64,000 bases of DNA, taken from positions 61,871 through 125,870 of the forward strand of contig DAIRSI010000008.1 of NCBI GenBank assembly GCA_036804505.1, written 5' to 3'. Below are positions 8,333 through 17,206 of this stretch, piece after piece. A model generated the notes under the pieces. It did no database searches and was not told the DNA's origin. It saw only the letters and a program-made list of their open reading frames with translations. Each line of letters begins with the position of its first letter. Within the stretch, counting starts at the first letter, position 1. Made by a program: the position numbers and the translations under genes. Source of the stretch: Phocaeicola_A sp036804505 (GTDB lineage Bacteria > Bacteroidota > Bacteroidia > Bacteroidales > Bacteroidaceae).

Positions 8333-9773
8333 GCAGGATTTTACGCAGATATTCCACCGTGTCCTTGAACACCTGCACCTTAAAAATAATCATGATAATG
8401 CAGTAGATAGAGGCGGCAATCAGAATTTTTGCCGTCATCATCAGCGCGGGGCTTTCTATGGGCAGGGTGATCCACCACGTCAGTCCGATGGTGACGAGGG
8501 CAGCCAGTGTGAAGGGGGCGATGTCCGTGAAACTTTGCCACCATGTCAGTCCTATTTCCCTTTGCACGAAGTAGTGCCACAACCCCAGCCAGGCTATGTT
8601 GATGCTCACATATAGCAGCAGCATGACGATAATGCCCAAGTGGCAACAGATAATCATGGTGAGCACTTGCAGCAGTCCCAGTCCGATGGTATTCCACATG
8701 TACACATTCGATTTTCCTTTGCTGATGAGCAGGTATGAGTATAGTGAGTTGATGGGGTAGAACGCGCCCCAAATGCACAGTATCTGCAGAATGATTACAC
8801 ATGGCAGCCACTTTTCGGTGATGGTGATGACGATGAGTTCCCTTGCTACCAGTGCCAGGCCGAACATGGCGGGAAAGGCCAGGAAGGCAGTGAAGCGCAG
8901 CATCTTCCGGAAGATTCTAAGCTGGCGTTCGCGGTCCTCGGACACTCGCGCCAGAATGGGTTGCGAGATGCCGTTGATGGTGTTGTTGATGGTGGAGTAC
9001 CCCATGAGGTGCCATTTGCTTGCCTGCGTGTAGAAACCAACCTCGGCAGTTGAGTAGAAACGGCCCAGAAGTACGGAGAAGATGTTGTTGTTGGCCACGT
9101 TGAAGAGGTTCGTCAGCAGGAGTTTGCTGCTGAACACGAACATCCCCCTGAGCGGAGTGAAGTCGATGTGCAGCGTGGGCGACCATCTTGAGAACCTCCA
9201 GTAGAGGCCGTTGGCCACACCCACGTAGAGGATGCTTTGGGTAGCGATGCCCCAGTAGGCCATCCCGTTGAAGGCCATCGTCACTCCGGCAATGCCCGAG
9301 ATTACCAATGCCGTCATCTGCGCGATGGCTTTTTGCTTGATGAGCAGGTTCCGGTATATCACCGCATTATGCGCGATGCCGGTGCTCGAGAGCAGGAACC
9401 CCAGAAACACGTATCGCGAGAGCCACACCAGTTCCGGTTGTTGGTAGAAGTCGGCTATCAGCGGGGCACAGATGAAGAGGACGATGTAGATGGCCAGTCC
9501 CGTGAGGGTACTGAACCAGAACACAGCGTTGTAGTCCTTGCTTTCCACCGTCTTTTTGTTGGCCAGCGCCATGGTGAATCCGCTTTCCTGCAGTGCGCTT
9601 GCCATGGCCGAGAAGATGGCGAGCATGCCCACCATTCCGTAGTCGTGGGGAGAGAGCAGACGGGCAAGAAAAATCCCGAACACCAGATTGAGTACTTGTT
9701 GGATTCCATTGTTGAGTCCTCCCCACATCAATCCTTTGGCGGTCTTTTCTTTCAAGCTCTGCGTCTTTGTCAT
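8319..9773 (-). CDS. Polysaccharide flippase (Wzx/MOP family, lipopolysaccharide biosynthesis)
   Basis: The 484-residue protein has about 12-14 hydrophobic segments across its length and the family start KTAKGLMWGGLNNGIQQVLN then FGIFLARLLSPHDYGMVGM. It belongs to the multidrug/oligosaccharidyl-lipid/polysaccharide (MOP) exporters and should flip lipid-linked oligosaccharide across the inner membrane. It follows the DUF3783 gene by 15 bp in the metG transcript. Its 3' end overlaps the fucosyltransferase-like gene tail to tail. Both neighbours on either side act on glycans, so it may serve the same surface polymer, but it is not in the main glycan operon. Confidence 0.92.
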   Translation of the reverse strand: MTKTQSLKEKTAKGLMWGGLNNGIQQVLNLVFGIFLARLLSPHDYGMVGMLAIFSAMASALQESGFTMALANKKTVESKDYNAVFWFSTLTGLAIYIVLFICAPLIADFYQQPELVWLSRYVFLGFLLSSTGIAHNAVIYRNLLIKQKAIAQMTALVISGIAGVTMAFNGMAYWGIATQSILYVGVANGLYWRFSRWSPTLHIDFTPLRGMFVFSSKLLLTNLFNVANNNIFSVLLGRFYSTAEVGFYTQASKWHLMGYSTINNTINGISQPILARVSEDRERQLRIFRKMLRFTAFLAFPAMFGLALVARELIVITITEKWLPCVIILQILCIWGAFYPINSLYSYLLISKGKSNVYMWNTIGLGLLQVLTMIICCHLGIIVMLLLYVSINIAWLGLWHYFVQREIGLTWWQSFTDIAPFTLAALVTIGLTWWITLPIESPALMMTAKILIAASIYCIIMIIFKVQVFKDTVEYLRKILPINS

Positions 9774-9788
9774 CCGGTTCTTGTTCTT

Positions 9789-10160
9789 TTAGTATTGTGA
9801 CATGGCTTTGTTTTCCTGCGTCAGCTCGTCATGGAGCTTCATCGAGTTCCATCCGATGTTGTGCAGGGTAGTTTGCGCTTTCAGGGCAATCTTTTCGATG
9901 CCCCGTGTGCGGTATTTCTCCAGAAAGCTGTCCAGTTCCTTGTCCTTCAAGTCGTGGAACACCAGCATTTCGTCCGTGAAAGGGAAACCGCCGAACGGGA
10001 TGTCCAGCCGGGTCATGCCTTTCACCCTCAGCAAGGCCCCGAGAGATTCCAGAAACTCCACGGTTTCCACCTTCCTGGGGGCTATATGCAAAGAAGAGCA
10101 GAGATTCAGTATCTGCTCTTCCTTTTTTCCATTTACGTTGTAAAGCAGAAGCTGTTTCAT
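9789..10160 (-). CDS. DUF3783 domain protein
   Basis: This 123-residue protein starts MKQLLLYNVNGKKEEQILNL. It has a central patch GGFPFTDEMLVFHDLKDKE, the hallmark of the small DUF3783 family, whose function is unknown. The start at 10160 overlaps the metG stop codon by 4 bases (ATGA arrangement). A longer frame reaching 10298 lies inside metG and is not supported. No membrane segment or metal site is evident. Translation is probably coupled to metG. Confidence 0.8.
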   Translation of the reverse strand: MKQLLLYNVNGKKEEQILNLCSSLHIAPRKVETVEFLESLGALLRVKGMTRLDIPFGGFPFTDEMLVFHDLKDKELDSFLEKYRTRGIEKIALKAQTTLHNIGWNSMKLHDELTQENKAMSQY

Positions 10161-12196
10161 TTCACCTCGCTTCCTGGTTTGACTTCCTTTTGCGGGGTGA
10201 TGACCGACAGTCCTCCGTCGAAGTTCTCTGCCGATAGAATCATTCCTTCCGATACGATGCCTTTCAGCTTTCTTGGAGCCAGATTGGCCACGAAGCAAAT
10301 CTGTTTGCCCACAAGTTCTTCAGGCTTGTAGTGTTGGGCGATACCGCTCACGATGGTGCGGTTCTCCAGTCCGTCGGCAATCTTGAATTGCAGCAGTTTG
10401 TCGGCTTTGGGCACTTTGGTGCATTCCAGAATGGTACCCACACGAATGTCCAGCTTGGCGAAATCATCATACTGAATGGCCTCGCGAATGGGGTTTGCCT
10501 TGTAGCTGGCAGCCTCGTTGGCTTTCTTCGTGTCGAGAAGTTTCTGCACCTGAGCCTGAATCACATCGTCTTCAATCTTTTCGAACAGCAGTTCCGGAGT
10601 GCCTAGCACGTGTCCTTCAGGCAGCAGAGAGGTACTTCCGAGTTCGTCCCATTCCACATTCTCCAGATTGATCATCTTGCGGAGTTTCTTCGAGCTGAAC
10701 GGCAGGAACGGTTCGAAGGCGATGGCCAGATTGCCCACCAGCTGCAGGGAGATGTAGAGGATGGTCTTCACTCTTTCCATATCCGTTTTGCAGAGTTTCC
10801 AAGGCTCGGTGTCGGCCAGATATTTGTTGCCGATGCGTGCCAGGTTCATGGCTTCTTTCTGTGCGTCGCGGAACTTGAAGTTGTCCAGAAGCTTTTCCAC
10901 TTCCTGTTTCACGTCCACGAAATCCTTCAGGGTTTCCTTGTCGTAGTCGGTCAGTTCGCCTTGGGCGGGAACTTTTCCGTCGAAATATTTCTGTGTAAGG
11001 ACCAGAGCGCGGTTCACGAAGTTGCCGTAGATGGCAACCAGTTCGTTGTTATTGCGTGCCTGGAAGTCCTTCCATGTAAAGTCATTGTCTTTGGTTTCCG
11101 GAGCATTGGCCGTGAGCACATAGCGGAGCACATCCTGTTTGCCGGGGAAGTCCACCAGATATTCATTCAACCATACCGCCCAGTTGCGTGAGGTGGAAAT
11201 CTTGTCGCCTTCCAGATTCAGGAACTCGTTGCTCGGTACGTTGTCTGGCAAGATGTAGCTTCCTTCGGCTTTCAGCATGGCGGGGAACACGATGCAGTGG
11301 AACACGATGTTATCTTTTCCGATGAAGTGGATGAGGCGTGTCTCAGGGTCTTTCCACCACTTCTCCCAAGAGTCGGGCAGAAGTTCTTTGGTGTTGGATA
11401 TATATCCTATGGGGGCGTCGAACCACACGTAGAGCACTTTTCCCTCTGCTTCTTTCAGTGGAACGGGGATTCCCCAGTCCAGGTCGCGGGTCACAGCTCT
11501 AGGCTTCAAACCCATGTCGAGCCAGCTCTTACACTGTCCGTACACATTGGGGCGCCATTCCTTGTGGCCTTCCAGAATCCACTCACGGAGCCATCCCTCG
11601 TATTTGTCGAGAGGAAGATACCAGTGCTTGGTTTCTTTCAGAACAGGCTTGCTGCCGCTGATGGCGCTTTGCGGATTAATCAGTTCCGTAGGTGAAAGGG
11701 CTGTACCACACTTTTCGCATTGGTCGCCGTAGGCACCCTGTGCATGGCAGTGAGGGCATTCGCCGGTGATGTATCTGTCGGCAAGGAAGGTCTTTGCTTC
11801 CTCGTCATAGTATTGCTTGGAGGTGTTCTCTATGAAATCGCCTTTGTCATAGAGAGTCTTGAAGAAATCCGAAGCCACCTGTTCGTGCACTTTCGAAGTG
11901 GTGCGCGAGTAGATATCGAAGGAAATGCCGAATTCCTCGAAGGATTTCTTGATGAGTTCGTGGTAGCGGTCCACAATATCCTGAGGGGTGACTCCTTCCT
12001 TTCTGGCGCGGATGGTGATGGGCACTCCGTGTTCGTCGGACCCTCCGATAAAGAGGACATCCTCTTTCTTCAGGCGGAGATAACGTACGTAAATGTCGGC
12101 CGGGACATACACTCCGGCCAGGTGACCGATATGGACGGGACCGTTTGCATAAGGCAAAGCGGAAGTGACGGTTGTTCGTTTGAATTTCTTTTCCAT
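10157..12196 (-). CDS. metG: Methionine--tRNA ligase
   Basis: The 679-residue enzyme charges tRNA-Met. HIGH is at residues 22-25 and the KMSKS loop appears as KISTS near residue 335. A zinc knuckle has cysteines at 147, 150, 160 and 163. Residues about 575-679 form an added tRNA-binding OB-fold domain (FAKLDIRVGTILECTKVPKA, ending in LKGIVSEGMILSAE). This is the long bacterial form. The start at 12196 is chosen because the -7 box at 12236-12243 puts the transcript start downstream of the in-frame codon at 12238. It heads an operon with the DUF3783 and flippase genes. Confidence 0.97.
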   Translation of the reverse strand: MEKKFKRTTVTSALPYANGPVHIGHLAGVYVPADIYVRYLRLKKEDVLFIGGSDEHGVPITIRARKEGVTPQDIVDRYHELIKKSFEEFGISFDIYSRTTSKVHEQVASDFFKTLYDKGDFIENTSKQYYDEEAKTFLADRYITGECPHCHAQGAYGDQCEKCGTALSPTELINPQSAISGSKPVLKETKHWYLPLDKYEGWLREWILEGHKEWRPNVYGQCKSWLDMGLKPRAVTRDLDWGIPVPLKEAEGKVLYVWFDAPIGYISNTKELLPDSWEKWWKDPETRLIHFIGKDNIVFHCIVFPAMLKAEGSYILPDNVPSNEFLNLEGDKISTSRNWAVWLNEYLVDFPGKQDVLRYVLTANAPETKDNDFTWKDFQARNNNELVAIYGNFVNRALVLTQKYFDGKVPAQGELTDYDKETLKDFVDVKQEVEKLLDNFKFRDAQKEAMNLARIGNKYLADTEPWKLCKTDMERVKTILYISLQLVGNLAIAFEPFLPFSSKKLRKMINLENVEWDELGSTSLLPEGHVLGTPELLFEKIEDDVIQAQVQKLLDTKKANEAASYKANPIREAIQYDDFAKLDIRVGTILECTKVPKADKLLQFKIADGLENRTIVSGIAQHYKPEELVGKQICFVANLAPRKLKGIVSEGMILSAENFDGGLSVITPQKEVKPGSEVK

Positions 12197-12235
12197 CTTT
12201 ATTTTGATTTTTTTCTTTTCGATATAATTGTGATG

Positions 12236-12243
12236 CAAATTTA
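12236..12243 (-). promoter_or_regulatory. -7 box of metG
   Basis: TAAATTTG on the minus strand fits TAnnTTTG perfectly. A clear -33 TTTG is not visible at the usual distance. It supports the start codon at 12196. Confidence 0.55.
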
Positions 12244-12787
12244 GATATAAATTTCGATTTATTTGTCAGTGTGATGAGAAAAAGTCAAGACCACCCTCAT
12301 CTTTGTGGCGTGGGAGGCTCGTTGTGGCAGTCTCAGATTATAAAAAGTTTACCCCGAATACCCCGTCACTACAAAGAATTGTTTTACAGCCTGTTCCGCT
12401 GACAGGACGAGGAAAAGCGTCCCTGCACCCGTTTTTCTTGAAAATCAGCTTCTCCCGGTGCAGGCTACTCAGGGCAAACTTTTTGTAATGGAAGCAAATG
12501 GGCGAAGTTGGCTGTTGTAACCTCCGAAGTTGGCTGTCGTACTTTACGAGATTAACTATGTTAATTGCCGTAGTTAGCCAGTGCAACTGACCCCTTTCCG
12601 GAATCCATACAAGATATACCATGTATCATGACCCAAAAGCATATCTATTTGCAGGTGGTTTACCATATTGAGAAAAACGAAACTAGTGGTTTCACCTCGG
12701 TTGTTTATAATTTTTTTCCACCGGTTATGTCTTTTGCCTTCGCCGGTTACGTTTTTTTTGAAGGTAAGACACTATTATGCTCTTCTT
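12244..12787. other. Non-coding gap between metG and comM, with inverted and direct repeats
   Basis: No believable gene is seen. From 12339 to about 12486 an outer inverted pair (AAAAAGTTTaCCC against GGGCAAACTTTTT) encloses an inner pair (CCTGCACC against GGTGCAGG), so the strand could fold into a long hairpin. Just after it, CGAAGTTGGCTGT occurs twice (near 12502 and 12524), and a degenerate third copy follows near 12571. Confidence 0.5.
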
Positions 12788-14326
12788 TCAGCTGGCCCAG
12801 TTTTCTCTATCCAGATTCCTGTAGCGGATGGCTTCGGCTATGTGCGGGGATTGTATGTGTTCGCAGCCTTCCAGGTCGGCAATGGTTCTGGATACCTTCA
12901 ATATCCTGTCATACGCTCTGGCAGAGAGGTTCAGTTTCTGCATGGCATTGCGAAGCAGGTTCAGGCAGGCATCGTCCATCTGTGCATACTTGTTAAGCAG
13001 CCTTGATGACATTTGCGCGTTACAGTAAACGCCGGGGACTTTGGCAAACCGTTCTTCTTGTATTTTGCGGGCTTTTATTACACGATTCCGGATTTCGGCG
13101 CTGCTCTCGCTCTTCTCTTTCTTGGCAATGTCATCAAACGAGACGGGCACGATTTCCACCTGAATGTCGATTCTGTCCATCAAAGGGCCCGACACTTTGT
13201 TCAGGTAATGTTGTACTTGCCCCGGACTGCATACGCATGCTCTGGTAGGGTGGTTAAAATATCCGCAAGGGCAGGGATTCATCGACGCTATGAACATGAA
13301 CGAAGCCGGATATTCCACTGTGTATCTTGCCCGGCTGATGGTTATCTTACGGTCTTCCAAAGGTTGGCGAAGAACTTCCAATGATTGTCTGTTGAATTCC
13401 GGCAGCTCGTCGGCATAGAGAATCCCGTTATGTGCCAGACTGATTTCTCCCGGTTGCGGATTGGCACCCCCGCCCACCAGCGCGATACTCGAAATGGTGT
13501 GGTGCGGGCATCGGAAGGGGCGTTGTGCTATCAGAGAAGATTCCTTTCCCAGCTTGCCGGCTACGGAATGTATCTGTGTGGTTTCGAGACTTTCGCCCAA
13601 TGACAGAGGTGGCAGGATGGAAGGCAGTCGCTTTGCCATCATGGATTTTCCGCTTCCCGGTGCACCTATCATAATGAGGTTGTGTCCGCCGGCGGCAGCA
13701 ACTTCCAGAGCGCGTTTCACATCTTCCTGTCCCTTCACGTCGGCAAAATCAAACTCGAAACTCTCCTGCTGTGCATAGAATTCCTCGCGTGTGTTCACAA
13801 TGGTTTGTTCCAGAGTTTTCTCACCATTGAAAAACTCGATGACCTCTTTGAGGTTGTCTGCTCCGTACACTTTCAACTTGTTCACTACAGCCGCTTCGCG
13901 TGCGTTTTGTTTCGGCAGGATGAGTCCTTCAAATCCTTGGGCACGTGCCATGATGGCTATGGGCAAGGCTCCTTTGATTGATTCGAGACTGCCATCCAGA
14001 CCCAATTCCCCCATTACAACGTAGCGTGCGATTTTTTCATCCGAAACCATTTTTGCCGAAGCCATAATTCCGATGGCAAGGGGCAAATCATATGCCGATC
14101 CCTCTTTGCGAATGTCGGCCGGAGCCATGTTCACCACAATCTGTGAAGTCGGGAATTTGTAGCCGTTCACTTGAAGGGCGGAAATGATGCGTTCGTGACT
14201 CTCCTTTACAGCTGAGTCGGGGAGACCGACAAGGAAGAATTTGATTCCCCTCGAAGAGTTGACTTCGATGGTAACAAGGGTGGCCTCTATGCCTTGCAGG
14301 GCGGCTCCGAATGTCTTTACAAGCAT
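12788..14326 (-). CDS. comM: ComM/YifB family Mg-chelatase-like AAA+ ATPase
   Basis: The 512-residue protein has the family order: an N-terminal Lon-like fold (residues 1-170, starting MLVKTFGAALQGIEATLVTI), then AAA+ with Walker A IGAPGSGKSMMAKRLPSILP, then CPCGYFNHPTRACVCSPGQ with conserved cysteines, then a C-terminal lid. In Vibrio and Haemophilus ComM is a hexameric helicase that drives branch migration of incoming DNA during natural transformation; in non-competent bacteria its role is open. It follows the TlpA-like gene by 11 bp and is probably the last gene of that transcript. Confidence 0.93.
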   Translation of the reverse strand: MLVKTFGAALQGIEATLVTIEVNSSRGIKFFLVGLPDSAVKESHERIISALQVNGYKFPTSQIVVNMAPADIRKEGSAYDLPLAIGIMASAKMVSDEKIARYVVMGELGLDGSLESIKGALPIAIMARAQGFEGLILPKQNAREAAVVNKLKVYGADNLKEVIEFFNGEKTLEQTIVNTREEFYAQQESFEFDFADVKGQEDVKRALEVAAAGGHNLIMIGAPGSGKSMMAKRLPSILPPLSLGESLETTQIHSVAGKLGKESSLIAQRPFRCPHHTISSIALVGGGANPQPGEISLAHNGILYADELPEFNRQSLEVLRQPLEDRKITISRARYTVEYPASFMFIASMNPCPCGYFNHPTRACVCSPGQVQHYLNKVSGPLMDRIDIQVEIVPVSFDDIAKKEKSESSAEIRNRVIKARKIQEERFAKVPGVYCNAQMSSRLLNKYAQMDDACLNLLRNAMQKLNLSARAYDRILKVSRTIADLEGCEHIQSPHIAEAIRYRNLDRENWAS

Positions 14327-14337
14327 AAGTGTCTGTA

Positions 14338-15363
14338 TTAGTGGATGGATGCGGTTAGTGCGGACAATCTGTCGGTCAACTCTTTGCCGAACAGGTCTCT
14401 GCCTACAATTTTTTGTTTGTCGTTGACCAAAACGTTGGATGGAATTTTACTTATTCCGTATGATTTCACCATGCTTCCTTCCCAGCCGTTGAAGTCGCAT
14501 ACGTTCTTCCTCATACTGAGTGAATCACCGGCAATCTCGCGTTTCCAGGCCGTTTTGTCAAGGTCGAGCGAAACGTTCAGCACGGCCAGCTTGTTGCTTC
14601 CGTATTGTTTGCCAAGTTCCACTCCTGTTTTCATCATGCTGATGCTTTTGGCGTCCCAGCTTGCCCAGAACTGTATCAGCAGAATCTTGTTGTTGAAGTC
14701 ATAGTTGCTCACGGGTGCTTCCCCGGGTCTTTGAAAGAAGAAGGTTGGGGCATTGGCGTCCACTTCGCTGCTTTTTTCCATGCTGAGCTGATCCAGAACC
14801 GGCTGGGTGATGTATCCGTCCTGCAGTCTTCCGTTCAGTCCGGCTATGAGCGACTGGATTTTATTTTTGTCCTCACCTTGTTGTATGAAGTATTTGTTCA
14901 GGAGATAGACACTGATGTCGGATGTCGGGTGGCTTTTGATGTAAGCTTCGGCAGCATTTTTTATTGCAGTGTCATCTTTCAGAGAAGAAACCTGTGCACG
15001 AAACGTGTTCATTTCGTCATTGAGCTTTCCTCCGCTTACTTTAAGTGATGATGGAATTGACGGGTTGCCTGTCAGAGTCACTTGATACCCTTTGTCGGCG
15101 AAAATCACGAAATCATCTTTCCCGTTGTTCAGGAGAAGGGTGAGAGGCACCACCGTGTCTACATTGATTTCATAGATGAATCTGCCTTCACTGACGGATA
15201 CAGTATCGATTTGCGGATGCCTTTCGCTTTCGCTGTAAATATAGATACTGTTGTCTTGGAATCCTTTCAGCTCCCCGTTAAGACGAAAAGAATCACCATG
15301 GCCTCCGCAAGAGCAGAGTGCCATGGTGATTATAGTAACAAGTAAGATGAAGCAATTTTTCAT
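14338..15363 (-). CDS. TlpA-like thioredoxin-fold lipoprotein without CxxC
   Basis: The 341-residue protein has a lipoprotein signal (MALCSCG, Cys about 18 or 20). Residues about 25-130 are a DUF4369-type beta domain (FRLNGELKGFQDNSIYIYSE). Residues about 210-341 are a thioredoxin fold: ILLIQFWASWDAKSISMMK and SYGISKIPSNVLVNDKQKIV. In active TlpA/ResA proteins the loop is WASWCxxC; here it is WASWDAKS, so both catalytic cysteines are gone while the cis-Pro loop (KIPS) stays. It probably binds rather than reduces. It sits 4 bp after the TPR lipoprotein gene, suggesting a shared envelope role. Confidence 0.85.
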   Translation of the reverse strand: MKNCFILLVTIITMALCSCGGHGDSFRLNGELKGFQDNSIYIYSESERHPQIDTVSVSEGRFIYEINVDTVVPLTLLLNNGKDDFVIFADKGYQVTLTGNPSIPSSLKVSGGKLNDEMNTFRAQVSSLKDDTAIKNAAEAYIKSHPTSDISVYLLNKYFIQQGEDKNKIQSLIAGLNGRLQDGYITQPVLDQLSMEKSSEVDANAPTFFFQRPGEAPVSNYDFNNKILLIQFWASWDAKSISMMKTGVELGKQYGSNKLAVLNVSLDLDKTAWKREIAGDSLSMRKNVCDFNGWEGSMVKSYGISKIPSNVLVNDKQKIVGRDLFGKELTDRLSALTASIH

Positions 15364-15367
15364 TTCA

Positions 15368-17071
15368 TTATTTTACCAAGCTTTGGAAATCAGAACTTGT
15401 GAAGTATTTTACGAATTCCAAATCCTTGGCAGCTCTCTTGGCCAATGTTGAGTTCTTGCCGATAGCCTCTTTCAAGTTGTTGACTACAGCGGAAGCATCA
15501 TTGGTTCTTGCACCTACGATAGCCTTCAAGTAGCTGGTGTAAGCATCAGCATTCTTGATATTGCTCAATGTAGTTGAAGCTGCAGAGTAGTTCTTGGAAA
15601 GGATCTGAGCCAAAGCAGCACTGTTGGATGCTGTATCACCGAATGAATTAACGGCGCGGTCATATTGTCCTTGAGCTACATACAGGTTACCCAATGCTTC
15701 GTTCAAAGTCTTTGCTCCGGTACCCTTTGCAAGGTAAGTTGCAGCAGCGTCTTTATCACCATTGATCAAAGAAAGAAGACCCATATTGGTATTTGCCTCA
15801 GCAGAGTTAGGATTCAGGTCGGCAGCTTTCTTGTAGTAGTTGGCTGCATCACTGTAGTTACCCTGGCGGTAAGCAAGTTCACCTAAGTTGTTATAAGCAC
15901 GGAAATCCTGTGGGAAGTACTCGGTAGCTTTGGTATAGATGTCTTTCTTTTCGCTGTCATTGTTGGTCAATGTAGCAGAGTAAAGAAGTTCTTCTACGTT
16001 CAAAGCCTTCGGATCACTCTTCAGGGTTTCGTTGATTTCCTCGTCAGAACGTCCGATTAACTGATAGTTCAAAGTCAGGCGTGAACGACGGAGTTGAGGA
16101 AGAATGTCATCGGCAAGGTCTCTGAATGCTGCAGAGATGTTATGGATTTCAGTCTCTCTCTTTTCAGGATCCTGATACATGGAAAGAACGCGAAGGATCA
16201 AGTCCTTGTCCTGAATGTCTGATTTGGATACCAATTCCTGGAAACCTTCCCAGTCTTGTGCAGTGTATTTGCTGTCAACATTCGTGTTCACTTTCTCTTT
16301 CTTCAGTTGTTTCTTCAGGAAGTCGGTGGTGTTGTTTTCACGTTTGTTAGCCAACTTGTCATTCAATGAAACACCGCCATCAGGAGATGCATAAGCAGAG
16401 ATTTCTACGTTTTCGAAAGCTTTGCCTTTCGTGTCATTCTTAACGTCCTTAACGGTATTGTTGAAATCTTTCATTCCTGCTGATTTCAACTCTTTCTGAC
16501 GCAAGTTTGCCTGTTGGATCAAGAACATGATGTTAGCTTCCTTCTTCTGCTTGATGATACGCTGGTAAGCGTCTTCTGCAGTTGTAGTGTTAGCACTTGA
16601 CAATGTGTTCTTTACCAATTCAGAGGTAGAGATAACGCCGTCGGCGATTTTTACTGGAGGCAAATCATAAGTCTTGCCTTTCTTCTGAACCTTGAAATTC
16701 AAGTACAACTCTGATTTTTCCATTTCAGGCTGATAATTGAAATTAGAACGCATTACGAAGTTTCCACCATTTTTGTAGTTGATGGTCTTGTAGTTGCCTT
16801 CTACTTTCTCTCCTTGGAAAATAGCAGGTTCGCCTTCAACTTGTCCTCCATCCCATTTCAGAACAGGAGTAACAGTCAAAGTAACATTCTTCTTGAAGAA
16901 TTTCTCAGGAAATTGTCCGTTAATGGTAACGGGTACTTTACCGCCTACAGCCTCAAGTACTTCAGGTGTAGTAGTAAAATAACTAGATTTGAGCGCACCC
17001 ATCTTGCTGCTACAAGATGTCATCATTAAAACAGCCAGCATTAAAAGCGGCAAATAAAATTTTTTAGCCAT
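15368..17071 (-). CDS. TPR lipoprotein with OmpA-like region
   Basis: The 567-residue protein has a lipobox (LMMTSCSSK, Cys about 20). The middle part (about 190-300) includes VEISAYASPDGGVSLNDKLA followed by NKRENNTTDFLKKQL, like the peptidoglycan-contact region of OmpA-type domains. Residues about 370-500 hold tetratricopeptide repeats (FRAYNNLGELAYRQGNYSDA, then AANYYKKAADLNPNSAEA). Likely an abundant outer-membrane-anchored periplasmic protein that organises envelope partners; exact role unknown. It has its own -7 box and leads a probable operon with the TlpA-like gene and comM. Confidence 0.85.
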   Translation of the reverse strand: MAKKFYLPLLMLAVLMMTSCSSKMGALKSSYFTTTPEVLEAVGGKVPVTINGQFPEKFFKKNVTLTVTPVLKWDGGQVEGEPAIFQGEKVEGNYKTINYKNGGNFVMRSNFNYQPEMEKSELYLNFKVQKKGKTYDLPPVKIADGVISTSELVKNTLSSANTTTAEDAYQRIIKQKKEANIMFLIQQANLRQKELKSAGMKDFNNTVKDVKNDTKGKAFENVEISAYASPDGGVSLNDKLANKRENNTTDFLKKQLKKEKVNTNVDSKYTAQDWEGFQELVSKSDIQDKDLILRVLSMYQDPEKRETEIHNISAAFRDLADDILPQLRRSRLTLNYQLIGRSDEEINETLKSDPKALNVEELLYSATLTNNDSEKKDIYTKATEYFPQDFRAYNNLGELAYRQGNYSDAANYYKKAADLNPNSAEANTNMGLLSLINGDKDAAATYLAKGTGAKTLNEALGNLYVAQGQYDRAVNSFGDTASNSAALAQILSKNYSAASTTLSNIKNADAYTSYLKAIVGARTNDASAVVNNLKEAIGKNSTLAKRAAKDLEFVKYFTSSDFQSLVK

Positions 17072-17119
17072 AATTAATTTGGTATATTAAAATTATATGT
17101 TTTGAATTTTACTTTAGTG

Positions 17120-17127
17120 CAAAGATA
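17120..17127 (-). promoter_or_regulatory. -7 box of the TPR lipoprotein operon
   Basis: TATCTTTG on the minus strand matches TAnnTTTG exactly, 49 bases upstream of the ATG at 17071. No clear TTTG is found at -33. Confidence 0.55.
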
Positions 17128-17206
17128 GAAAATAATCTGCAAGATAAGGGCTATTACTATATTTTTATATTTATTTTAGATAATTATTTAGGACCAAATG
17201 TTAAAA

